Shown here: positions 25,030 through 32,934 of the stretch, in pieces
How positions within the stretch are numbered: position 1 is the stretch's first letter
Layout of the letters: each line of letters opens with the position of its first letter
DNA from: DATIHQ01 sp035480535
Lineage (GTDB): Bacteria > Chlamydiota > Chlamydiia > Chlamydiales > SM23-39
Direction of reading: 5' to 3'
Assembly: GCA_035480535.1 (NCBI GenBank)
Contig: DATIHQ010000118.1
Location: 1 to 45,346, forward strand
DNA: 45,346 nucleotides
Notes under the pieces: generated by a model
Told to the model about the DNA's origin: nothing
The model's database searches: none
The model's input: the letters and a program-made list of their open reading frames with translations, nothing else
Program-made: the position numbers and the translations under genes

Positions 25030-25767
25030 TTAAGTTAAAAATTTAGATGCATCGTTGTCGAGAACCCAGAGGGCTTTATGGTCGGGTGTGCCGATGCGGC
25101 TGGCGGGGAAGGGAGAGACGATGGCGGCCTGTAGGACTTGAGGGACAATGGTTTGCTTGGAGGGACCGATGGCGTAGATGGCTGAATGGGCGCTTTGGTG
25201 GATGCAGGGAAAGGTGAGAGTGAGGCGCCAACTCTTTTTTTCAGGGATGTAATTCGCGGCGACGAGACGATCCTCCATCTCAAGGGCGGTCGTTTTGGGA
25301 AAGAGAGAGGCGGTATGGCCATCCTCCCCTATGCCGAGCATGATGAGATCAAAGAGATGCTTTCCCAAATAATGGTGAATCTTTTCTTCATAATCTTTGG
25401 CCTGAGCTTCTAAGTTTGACTCGGCCTGCATTCGAAAGATCTGGGTGGGGGGAATGGGCAGCTTTGCCAGGCCGCTGCTCATGGCCATATGATAGTTGCT
25501 ATCAGTGTGATCGGGAGGGACACTTCGCTCATCGCTCCAGAAGAGCCAAACTTTTGACCAATCGAGAGTGTGGGATGATTTGGCGAGCGCTTCATAGATC
25601 GCTTTGGGAGTTGACCCGCCTGAGAGGGCGACCGCAAATCGCCCTCTTTGCATAATGGCCCGTTTTGCCGAGTGGATCCAATGCTCTGCAGCAAAAGCAA
25701 TCGTCTCTTTGGCATCTCCTGCGATGAAATAATCTCTCCGTTCATCCCAAGATTGAATTTCATCCAT
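25030..25767 (-). CDS. pgl: 6-phosphogluconolactonase
   Basis: The 245-residue product hydrolyses 6-phosphogluconolactone, the second step of the oxidative pentose phosphate pathway. Family blocks are ALSGGSTPKAIYEAL near residue 47, FWSDERSVPPDHTDSNY near 77 and MLGIGEDGHTASLFP near 143. It overlaps the end of the OpcA-like gene by eight bases. In Chlamydia the gene (devB) follows zwf directly; here the OpcA-like gene is inserted between them, so this order is a variation of the same cluster. Confidence 0.95.
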   Translation of the reverse strand: MDEIQSWDERRDYFIAGDAKETIAFAAEHWIHSAKRAIMQRGRFAVALSGGSTPKAIYEALAKSSHTLDWSKVWLFWSDERSVPPDHTDSNYHMAMSSGLAKLPIPPTQIFRMQAESNLEAQAKDYEEKIHHYLGKHLFDLIMLGIGEDGHTASLFPKTTALEMEDRLVAANYIPEKKSWRLTLTFPCIHQSAHSAIYAIGPSKQTIVPQVLQAAIVSPFPASRIGTPDHKALWVLDNDASKFLT

Positions 25768-26776
25768 GCGTCAGCTCTTTCAACATTTCGAGGTAATGGG
25801 CGCTTGTCTCTTTTCTTGTAATCTCTTGGACGAGTGATTGTCCCGTAGCTGTTTTTCCCAATAGGAATTGAAAGGGGAGTTCACATTTTTCAAGAGTGGA
25901 AATTTGGATTCCCACGTAGTGATATTGATCGGGCAAGCGCATACATTGAAATAATTGCTCATCCGTTGTTTTAAGTTCTACGGAAACAATCGTTCCTGGT
26001 CCCAGCTTTTCCCATCTGGTGGGTTCAATTTTCTTTTCGGGCTCAATTTTCCATTTGAGACGGGCAGAGAGCCAGGACATCAAATAGATCGATTGGACTT
26101 TCAGATGGCAAAAGAATTCTGTTTCCTTTGCATTATAAGTGATCTGGACTGAGGCGAGATGTTTGAGGGCTTCTTGTCGATCGGGGGCATCGAAAGTGGA
26201 GGTGAGAAGATCGCGCCAGCCTTCGGTGCGAGCCCAATTGAGATCGGCGATCTCGATTCCCGTTTTATGCAAAGCGAGCACTTTTTCTGAAAAGGCAATG
26301 AGATTATCGGCACATTCGGAATCGAAGATGAGTCGATGGGAGAGTTTCGCTAATGCATCGAAGAGGGAATTCTCTTTGCAAGGATCTTCTGTCCAGAGGA
26401 GATAAACGGGCAAATCGGGAATGATGTGAGGAAGGAGGAGAAAGGGGATCCGTTTTAAATCATGACCTGCCACGCCAATGTCGATATGATCACAGGCGAT
26501 GCTCTCCTCATTTTTAGGCGTTACGACTGAAACCGCAGTTTTTAAATAGGCTTGCTTCGCATCGGGATCATAGGAGATGAACAAAACGCGGCAGGGGAAT
26601 TTTCCGATCACTTTCTGCACGATGCTGCGCACATAATCAGTTCGAGCGGAAAGTTGATTGAACACGATTAGGTTAAATAGGCAGGCCCGCATTTTATTTT
26701 CTTTTGCGAGTCCCTCCCAAAGGCGGATCAACTCCGATTCAATCTTCGCAGGATCAATGATCTGCTGTATTGTCAT
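25760..26776 (-). CDS. opcA: OpcA-like glucose-6-phosphate dehydrogenase assembly protein
   Basis: The 338-residue protein resembles OpcA, which activates or assembles glucose-6-phosphate dehydrogenase in cyanobacteria and actinobacteria. Pattern cues are MRACLFNLIVFNQL near residue 30, FPCRVLFISYDPDAKQAYLKTAVSVV, and LLLPHIIPDLPVYLLWTEDP (residues 113-132, with the hallmark PDLPV-LW segment), followed by the RLIFDSE block. Its ATG overlaps the zwf stop as ATGA and its end overlaps pgl, so all three would be made together and the context supports the call. It is not part of the zwf-pgl pair I know from Chlamydia. Confidence 0.82.
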   Translation of the reverse strand: MTIQQIIDPAKIESELIRLWEGLAKENKMRACLFNLIVFNQLSARTDYVRSIVQKVIGKFPCRVLFISYDPDAKQAYLKTAVSVVTPKNEESIACDHIDIGVAGHDLKRIPFLLLPHIIPDLPVYLLWTEDPCKENSLFDALAKLSHRLIFDSECADNLIAFSEKVLALHKTGIEIADLNWARTEGWRDLLTSTFDAPDRQEALKHLASVQITYNAKETEFFCHLKVQSIYLMSWLSARLKWKIEPEKKIEPTRWEKLGPGTIVSVELKTTDEQLFQCMRLPDQYHYVGIQISTLEKCELPFQFLLGKTATGQSLVQEITRKETSAHYLEMLKELTHG

Positions 26777-28314
26777 AAAATGCGCCAGGTGCGGTGGTCT
26801 TTTGCCATCATTTCATTTGCTTTTTCAGGGCCCCAAGTGCCCGATGCATAGTTGGGGAAATTCTTGGGAGGATGGGCTCTCCAATAGTTGAGGATGGGGG
26901 TGAGGATTTGCCAGGAATGGGCCACTTCGTCCGAGCGGGCGAAAAGTGTGCTGTCCCCAAGGATGCAATCCCAGATGAGTCTTTCATAGGCCTCCGGCGG
27001 GCTTTGACCAAAATAGGAGCCGTAGCGGAAATCCATCTTGACGGGTTGGATCGGGCTGGTAGGGCCTGGAACCTTGCAGTTGATCTTTAATGCAATCCCC
27101 TCATCGGGCTGAATTCGGATCGCCAAGACATTGCGGTCATGTTTCTGTTCTTGTAGCTGAAAGAGCACTCCAGGGGCATCTTTAAAGATGATGGCGATTT
27201 CAGTTCCCCGTTTGGGGAGCCTTTTGCCTCCGCGCAGATAAAAAGGAACGACGCCGGCCCAGCGCCAGTTATCGATGAAGAAGCGAATGGCCGTATAGGT
27301 TTCGATGGGGGAATGGGGATTGACATCCTTTTCTTGGGCGTAGCCAACTACTTTTTCTCCATTGATGAATCCGGGACCATATTGTCCTCGAACGACCCAT
27401 TGTTCAAAGTCCTCTGGAGTGAGTGGGCGGATCGATTGGAGCACTTTCACTTTCTCATCTTGAATGGCCTGAGCAGAGAGATTGACGGGGGGCTCCATAG
27501 CGACAAGCGAGAGAAGCTGCATCATGTGATTTTGGACAATATCGCGCAGTAGACCCTCTTCTTCGAAAAAATGGCCTCTGGTTCCAATGCCAATGTCTTC
27601 AGCAACGGTGATTTGGACATGATCGATATGCTTGTAATTCCAAAGAGATTCAAAGATCGAATTGGCAAAGCGGAAGACGAGAAGATTTTGGACTGTCTCT
27701 TTGCCGAGATAATGGTCGATCCGGTAGATCTGCGATTCATCGAGATTTTTGGCAATTTCTGTTTGGAGTTTGGCCGCCGATGCGGAATCATGGCCAAATG
27801 GTTTCTCAATGATCACTCGGGACCATTTATCAGTGACTTTTTTTGCATCGTAAACGAGTCCGAACTTACGCAACTTTTCGATGATCAAGGGGAAAAATTT
27901 CGGCTGTACCGAAAGGTAAAAAACTCGATTGCCCCGCGTCCCATTTCGGCTATCTATTTGCGAGAGGAATGCTGCAAGTGATTTATATCCCTCATCATCA
28001 TCGAATTCAGAGCGGTGGTAGAAGATTTTTTCTTGGAAATTCTTCCAAAAGGGCTCATCCAGTGGTTTGGTGCGCGAATAGGTGGCGACATCTTGTTTCA
28101 ACTCATCGCGAAACGCTTCATGGCTTTTTTCTCGTCTGGCAAAACCGACACAGGCAAAATTGGGAGGAAGAAGCCCTTCCCGCCCCAGATTATAAAGAGC
28201 TGGCGCCAACTTTCTCCCGGTCAAATCCCCCGTAGCCCCAAAAATAACCAAGATACACGGGTCAATATTCCGGGAGGCGCGGCCCTCCTCGATTAGGGGA
28301 TTAGATTTCGGCAT
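26773..28314 (-). CDS. zwf: Glucose-6-phosphate 1-dehydrogenase
   Basis: The 513-residue enzyme oxidises glucose 6-phosphate with NADP. The start is ATG 28314 (MPKSNPLIEEGRA), inside the last bases of nadA. The NADP-binding IFGATGDLTGRKLAPALYNL begins near residue 26, and the catalytic block RIDHYLGKETVQNLLVFRFAN contains the substrate-binding Lys and His. Further blocks are VIIEKPFGHD and WAGVVPFYLRGGKRLPKR. It overlaps nadA by 14 bases. With opcA-like and pgl it makes the oxidative pentose phosphate module that supplies NADPH. Confidence 0.97.
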   Translation of the reverse strand: MPKSNPLIEEGRASRNIDPCILVIFGATGDLTGRKLAPALYNLGREGLLPPNFACVGFARREKSHEAFRDELKQDVATYSRTKPLDEPFWKNFQEKIFYHRSEFDDDEGYKSLAAFLSQIDSRNGTRGNRVFYLSVQPKFFPLIIEKLRKFGLVYDAKKVTDKWSRVIIEKPFGHDSASAAKLQTEIAKNLDESQIYRIDHYLGKETVQNLLVFRFANSIFESLWNYKHIDHVQITVAEDIGIGTRGHFFEEEGLLRDIVQNHMMQLLSLVAMEPPVNLSAQAIQDEKVKVLQSIRPLTPEDFEQWVVRGQYGPGFINGEKVVGYAQEKDVNPHSPIETYTAIRFFIDNWRWAGVVPFYLRGGKRLPKRGTEIAIIFKDAPGVLFQLQEQKHDRNVLAIRIQPDEGIALKINCKVPGPTSPIQPVKMDFRYGSYFGQSPPEAYERLIWDCILGDSTLFARSDEVAHSWQILTPILNYWRAHPPKNFPNYASGTWGPEKANEMMAKDHRTWRIL

Positions 28315-29341
28315 AGATAAACATCCTTTCGATACATTCTCTCGCCCGCTTCTGTATTGCGCTATCAATTTCGACGATCTGAGAGGGGAGAGGATCGGAA
28401 AGCGCCTTGGATATAGAATCTAAACTATTGGATCTCATATACTTACACATTGTGCAACCACCTATAAGCCGAGCTTTGGGAGCTTCTACCGCAAGTCTTG
28501 AGGCCACCCCACATTCACTCAATAGCAGGAATGGGTTTTTTTCGTCTTGGTGCTCTAAGACATATTGGTGCATTTGGGTGGTTGAGCCCACTACATTGGC
28601 CTTCGCAACTACCTCAGGCTTACATTCTGGGTGAGCCAATACGACGACATCGGGGTGATTTTGTCGAATGAAGTCGACGGTTTCAGGTTCAATTTGTTCA
28701 TGGACATAGCAAGTGCCTGGATAGATCAGGATCTCCTTATCGATCCCCTTCTTTTTAAGGAAATTGCGCGCATTTTCTCCCATCAACCGATCGGGGACAA
28801 AATAGATCTTATCTGTGGGGAGATTTTCTAGGATTCGGTAAATATTGGAAGAGGTGACGCAGACATCGCAGGCGGCTTTCACGGCAGCTGTCGTATTGAT
28901 GTAGCAGACAAAGGTATGATCGGGATATTTTTCCCGTAGGCGATAGACATCCTCGGCGGTGACGCTATCGGCTAGGCTGCATCCCCCATTTGGATTGGGA
29001 TCGATCACTGTTTTTTCTGGACTGAGCAGCTTGGCTGTTTCGGCCATGAAGCGGACCGAGGGGAACACGATGATTTCCTCAGAGGCGGCGAGTGCCTTTT
29101 TGGACAAGCCATATGAATCGCCCACAAAGTCAGCCACACCAAAGACGATATCGGGATGGACATAGACGTGGGCTAAAATCAGGGCATTTTTTTCTGCTTT
29201 TAGTTCTTGAATGCGCTTGATGAGAGGGGTTAAGCGGAGACATCGCTCGTAGGTATACGTGCAAGCGGGATTATCTACGGAGATATTCCGCAATTTTTCA
29301 TACAGCTCTTCGGCTGACGGATGAGAAACAGTCAAAGTCAT
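28301..29341 (-). CDS. nadA: Quinolinate synthase NadA
   Basis: The 346-residue enzyme condenses iminoaspartate with dihydroxyacetone phosphate, the second step of de novo NAD synthesis. It starts at ATG 29341, overlapping the ruvX stop as ATGA. The [4Fe-4S] ligands fit Cys121 (GGCSLAD), Cys240 (HPEC) and Cys296 or Cys299 (GGCTMCKYM). Other family features are ILAHVYVHPDI near residue 55 and PSVRFMAETAKLL near residue 94. Neither nadB nor nadC is seen here. Chlamydiaceae generally lack this pathway, so it is a notable addition between ruvX and zwf. Confidence 0.93.
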   Translation of the reverse strand: MTLTVSHPSAEELYEKLRNISVDNPACTYTYERCLRLTPLIKRIQELKAEKNALILAHVYVHPDIVFGVADFVGDSYGLSKKALAASEEIIVFPSVRFMAETAKLLSPEKTVIDPNPNGGCSLADSVTAEDVYRLREKYPDHTFVCYINTTAAVKAACDVCVTSSNIYRILENLPTDKIYFVPDRLMGENARNFLKKKGIDKEILIYPGTCYVHEQIEPETVDFIRQNHPDVVVLAHPECKPEVVAKANVVGSTTQMHQYVLEHQDEKNPFLLLSECGVASRLAVEAPKARLIGGCTMCKYMRSNSLDSISKALSDPLPSQIVEIDSAIQKRARECIERMFIYAEI

Positions 29342-29745
29342 ACAGATCGATCGAGATAGCTTTGTAAAAGGAGTGTTGCTGCCACCTCATCGATTCTCTC
29401 ACTTCTCTCTTTTCGGTTCAAAGAAATCTCCTTTAATCCCGCTTCCGCCTGCCTACTTGAGAGGCGCTCATCGATTAAAATGACGGGGATTCCAAGGGCT
29501 TTTTCCAATTCCTGGGCAAATTTTTCCACAATCACAGCCATTTCGCCGCTTTTTCCGCTCATCAACAATGGATAGCCAACCAAGATTTTCTCCACCTCTT
29601 TTTCCCTTAGAGCATGCCGGATATTCTCGATGGCCCTCTTGCCCCCCTCCACAGTTGTCAGCGGCAGGGCAATTTTCTTGCCTGCATCAGAGACAGCAAT
29701 CCCAATCCGCTTCAATCCATAATCAATCGCCGCAACTCTTCCCAT
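29338..29745 (-). CDS. ruvX: Putative Holliday junction resolvase / pre-16S rRNA nuclease YqgF
   Basis: The 135-residue RNase H-fold nuclease carries AAIDYGLKRIGIAVSD at residues 4-19 (first catalytic Asp), the ILVGYPLLMSGKSGE block near residue 55 and LIDERLSSRQAEAGL near residue 92. YqgF is implicated in 16S rRNA 5' maturation. Its ATG comes one base after the pyrG stop, and its stop overlaps nadA. The pyrG-yqgF-zwf order matches Chlamydia except for the inserted nadA. Confidence 0.94.
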   Translation of the reverse strand: MGRVAAIDYGLKRIGIAVSDAGKKIALPLTTVEGGKRAIENIRHALREKEVEKILVGYPLLMSGKSGEMAVIVEKFAQELEKALGIPVILIDERLSSRQAEAGLKEISLNRKERSERIDEVAATLLLQSYLDRSV

Positions 29746-29746
29746 A

Positions 29747-31357
29747 TTAACGATGTTTTAGGGCTAATGTGCGGATGAAGTCGCGGAAGAGGGGGTGGGG
29801 ATCGAGAGGCTTTGACTTAAACTCCGGATGAAACTGCACTCCCAACATCCAGGGGTGAGAGGGAATTTCAGAGATTTCGCAAAGGTCTTCCTTGTCCAAT
29901 GTGCCAGAAAAACGCATTCCCTTTTCTTCAAAACGCTGTTTATATTGATTGTTAAACTCGTAGCGGTGGCGGTGGCGCTCCCAAATGAGTTTTTTCCCGT
30001 AGGCATTGTAGGCCAAAGAATCTTTCGCAAGATCACAGGGATAGGCGCCGAGGCGCATGGTGCCGCCGAGATTCTGAATCTTTTTCTGCTCGCTGAGCAT
30101 GGAAATGACAGGATAGGGCGTGTTGACGTCGACTTCAGTGGAGTGGGCTTTTTCCAGACCGAGGACGTTGCGGGCGAATTCAACAATCATCACCTGCATG
30201 CCGAGGCAAAGTCCAAAATAGGGAATGCCCTTTGTGCGGCAATACTTTGCTGTGAGAACTTTTCCTTCCCAGCCCCGTTCTCCAAAGCCTCCAGGCACCA
30301 CGTAGCCATCGCAGCCGCCAATGGCTTTTTCGACAGATCCCGCTTCCACAATCCGATCTGATTCAAAGCGGCGGATTTCTAAATCGACCCCTGCGGCAAT
30401 AGCTCCATGATGAAGCGCTTCAAAAACCGATTTGTAGGCATCTTGATGGTCCATATATTTTCCCACAATGCCGACGACCACTTTTCCTTTTGGATTGAGG
30501 GCGGTATGGAGCATTTTTTCCCATTTTGAAAGATCGGGTTTATTTCCTTTCAATTCCAAGATCTTACAAATCATTGCATCTAAACCTTGCCGGTGGAGCT
30601 CTAAGGGCACTTCGTAGATGCTAAAAGCGACATCTTTTTCATCGTAGACGGCTGCTTGCGGCACATTGCAAAAGAGGGAAATTTTCGCCTTAATCTCATC
30701 GGAGAGAGACTCTTCGCAACGGCATAGAATGAGATCGGGAACAATCCCAATTTCCCGAAGCGCTTGCACCGAATGTTGCGTCGGTTTCGTCTTCACTTCA
30801 CCCGCTGCTTTCAGATAGGGGACATAGGTGAGGTGGACATTGATGCAATCTTTTGATCTTTCATAGCGGAATTGGCGGATCGCTTCTAGGAAGGGAAGCG
30901 ATTCGATATCGCCGACAGTTCCCCCAATCTCCACAATGACGACCTGAGTGTCTTTATCTTGATTAGCGCAGGCGAGGATTCTCGTTTTGATTTCATCGGT
31001 TACATGGGGGATCACCTGGACGGTTTTCCCTAAATAATCGCCTCGTCTCTCTTTTTTGATCACCGTATCGTAAATTTGTCCCGAGGTCGCATTGGATGCG
31101 CGAGAAAGGGGGGAGTGGGTGTAGCGGTAATAATGGCCTAAATCGAGATCTGTTTCGGCGCCATCATCTGTGACATAGACTTCGCCGTGTTGGAATGGAT
31201 TCATTGTTCCTGGATCGACATTCAAGTAAGGGTCGAGCTTTAGCATGGCGATTTTGATTCCCCGGCACTCGAGTAAATGACCGATGGAGGCGGCGGTGAG
31301 GCCTTTTCCCAGCGAGGAGACGACCCCGCCTGTCACAAAGATATATTTTACAGACAT
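29747..31357 (-). CDS. pyrG: CTP synthase
   Basis: The 536-residue enzyme aminates UTP to CTP with ATP and glutamine. The N-terminal synthetase domain starts MSVKYIFVTGGVVSSLGKGLTAASIG, with the P-loop near residue 15, and includes the family's DPGTMNPFQHGEVYVTDDGAETDLDLGHYYR region. The C-terminal class I glutaminase carries GFGERGWEGK, the nucleophile elbow GLCLGMQ, and the QFHPEF histidine block. The ATG at 31357 is preferred over a TTG four codons upstream. It is the first gene of the minus-strand operon reaching pgl. Confidence 0.98.
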   Translation of the reverse strand: MSVKYIFVTGGVVSSLGKGLTAASIGHLLECRGIKIAMLKLDPYLNVDPGTMNPFQHGEVYVTDDGAETDLDLGHYYRYTHSPLSRASNATSGQIYDTVIKKERRGDYLGKTVQVIPHVTDEIKTRILACANQDKDTQVVIVEIGGTVGDIESLPFLEAIRQFRYERSKDCINVHLTYVPYLKAAGEVKTKPTQHSVQALREIGIVPDLILCRCEESLSDEIKAKISLFCNVPQAAVYDEKDVAFSIYEVPLELHRQGLDAMICKILELKGNKPDLSKWEKMLHTALNPKGKVVVGIVGKYMDHQDAYKSVFEALHHGAIAAGVDLEIRRFESDRIVEAGSVEKAIGGCDGYVVPGGFGERGWEGKVLTAKYCRTKGIPYFGLCLGMQVMIVEFARNVLGLEKAHSTEVDVNTPYPVISMLSEQKKIQNLGGTMRLGAYPCDLAKDSLAYNAYGKKLIWERHRHRYEFNNQYKQRFEEKGMRFSGTLDKEDLCEISEIPSHPWMLGVQFHPEFKSKPLDPHPLFRDFIRTLALKHR

Positions 31358-31403
31358 AGTGCAGCTCAAGTTTTACAAGGATCAGGTATAACACAAGGGA
31401 AAT

Positions 31404-31430
31404 AAAATCTGAAATCAGATTTCAGATTTT
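31404..31430. repeat. 27-bp perfect palindrome related to MITE arm tips
   Basis: The 13-bp arms AAAATCTGAAATC (31404-31416) and GATTTCAGATTTT (31418-31430) are perfectly complementary around a single A. The arm repeats the ATCTGAAATC tip motif of the element at 20054-20345. The site lies between the divergent pyrG and pfp starts, so it could be a remnant of the element or an operator for either gene. Confidence 0.6.
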
Positions 31431-31478
31431 CCTTTGGGGTTTACATTATTTCCTCATTGCGTAAAAATATTTAGCATC

Positions 31479-32930
31479 ATGTTAGATGTAAGCCCCCTTC
31501 AGAAAAAGCGATTGGAGTATCAGCCTGTTGTTCCTGCGATCTTGCGCGATTTGAAAAATGTCGCGTTTAGGGCGAGCGGGAAGAAGGGTGGGGAGGGATT
31601 GAAGAAGGTTTTTCCTCGAACATTTGATCAGGAAATGTATCGGGTTGAGAGAGGGAGGGGAAAGGCGTGGGGGGCGTTGAAGGTGGGGGTGGTGTTTTCT
31701 GGGGGGCAGGCCTCGGGAGGACATAATGTCGTTGCGGCGATTTATGATGCGGTAGGGGATGGCGAGGTGATTGGCTTTCTGGGCGGGCCTTCGGGGATTG
31801 TCGAGGGAAAGTCAAAGAGGATTGGGAAGGAAATTGAAGGATATAGAAATCAGGGGGGATTCGATCTGCTGGGTTCTGGGCGGACGAAGATTGAAACGGC
31901 GGAACAGCTGGAGGCGTCGAGAGAAACGTGTGAGAGGTTGGGTCTGGATGGCCTTGTGGTTGTGGGGGGAGATGATTCAAATACGAATGCGGCGATTTTA
32001 GCTGAGTATTTCTTGGAGAAGGGATGTGGGACGAGGGTGATTGGCGTTCCGAAGACGATCGATGGAGATTTGCGGGGAGAAGGGATTGAGATTTCCTTTG
32101 GCTTCGACACAGCTTGCAAAACCTATTCTGAAATCATCGGCAATATCGCCCGCGATGCGATCTCAGCAAAAAAGTATTACCATTTTATTAAATTGATGGG
32201 GCGCTCCGCCTCCCATATTACGCTGGAATGCGCGCGGGCCACTCGCCCGAATTTGGCGCTGATCGGGGAGGAAAGGAAGGGGCTTGAGACCATTGTAACG
32301 GAGGTCGCCGATCTCATCTGCAGAAGAAAAGAGGCGGGCAAAGAATATGGAGTGATTTTGGTGCCCGAAGGACTCATTGAATTTATTCCTGAAGGCAAAC
32401 TCCCTGAAAAGATCCAGAAGTTGTTAGTGGATCGAGATCCGCATGGAAATGTGCAACTTTCTTCGATCCAAACAGAGCAATTATTGATCGATCTGGTGAC
32501 AGAGGAAATGAAGAGTCGAGGAGGAAAGTTCTCCGCGCAAGGTCATTTTCTTGGATATGAAGGAAGAGCCTGCATGCCGACGAATTTCGATGCGAACTAT
32601 TGCTATGCGCTTGGGTTGCTAGCCGCCTTGTGTGTACGAGAGGGATTGACCGGGATGATCTGCGCCATACAAAATCTTAAGAGACCGGCGGAAGAATGGG
32701 AGCTGAAAGCTGTTCCCATCGTGAATTTAATTCATTTTGAAATGCGCAAAGGAAAAGAAAAGCCGGTCATTCAGAAAGCATTGGTAGACATCAAACAAGG
32801 ACCTTTTGTATATTTCTCCCGCCATAGAAAGGCATGGGAAATTGAAGATCACTACCGCTACCCAGGTCCCATCCAATTTTTTGGGGATCGGGAGCTAACG
32901 GATTCAATTCCCATCACTTTGATGGGATGA
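31479..32930 (+). CDS. pfp: Pyrophosphate-dependent phosphofructokinase (PFP-beta type)
   Basis: The 483-residue enzyme phosphorylates fructose 6-phosphate using pyrophosphate, making this glycolytic step reversible. Family blocks include VGVVFSGGQASGGHNVV, GGDDSNTNA (the second Asp marks the PPi type, where ATP enzymes have Gly), GVPKTIDGDLRGEGIEISFGFDTA, and MGRSASHITLECA. Chlamydia uses this plant-like long form. I chose the ATG at 31479 over a TTG upstream. The first 600 bases of the gene are very G-rich on the coding strand and the rest is balanced. The downstream USP-like gene starts four bases after its stop. Confidence 0.94.
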   Translation: MLDVSPLQKKRLEYQPVVPAILRDLKNVAFRASGKKGGEGLKKVFPRTFDQEMYRVERGRGKAWGALKVGVVFSGGQASGGHNVVAAIYDAVGDGEVIGFLGGPSGIVEGKSKRIGKEIEGYRNQGGFDLLGSGRTKIETAEQLEASRETCERLGLDGLVVVGGDDSNTNAAILAEYFLEKGCGTRVIGVPKTIDGDLRGEGIEISFGFDTACKTYSEIIGNIARDAISAKKYYHFIKLMGRSASHITLECARATRPNLALIGEERKGLETIVTEVADLICRRKEAGKEYGVILVPEGLIEFIPEGKLPEKIQKLLVDRDPHGNVQLSSIQTEQLLIDLVTEEMKSRGGKFSAQGHFLGYEGRACMPTNFDANYCYALGLLAALCVREGLTGMICAIQNLKRPAEEWELKAVPIVNLIHFEMRKGKEKPVIQKALVDIKQGPFVYFSRHRKAWEIEDHYRYPGPIQFFGDRELTDSIPITLMG

Positions 32931-32934
32931 GGAC

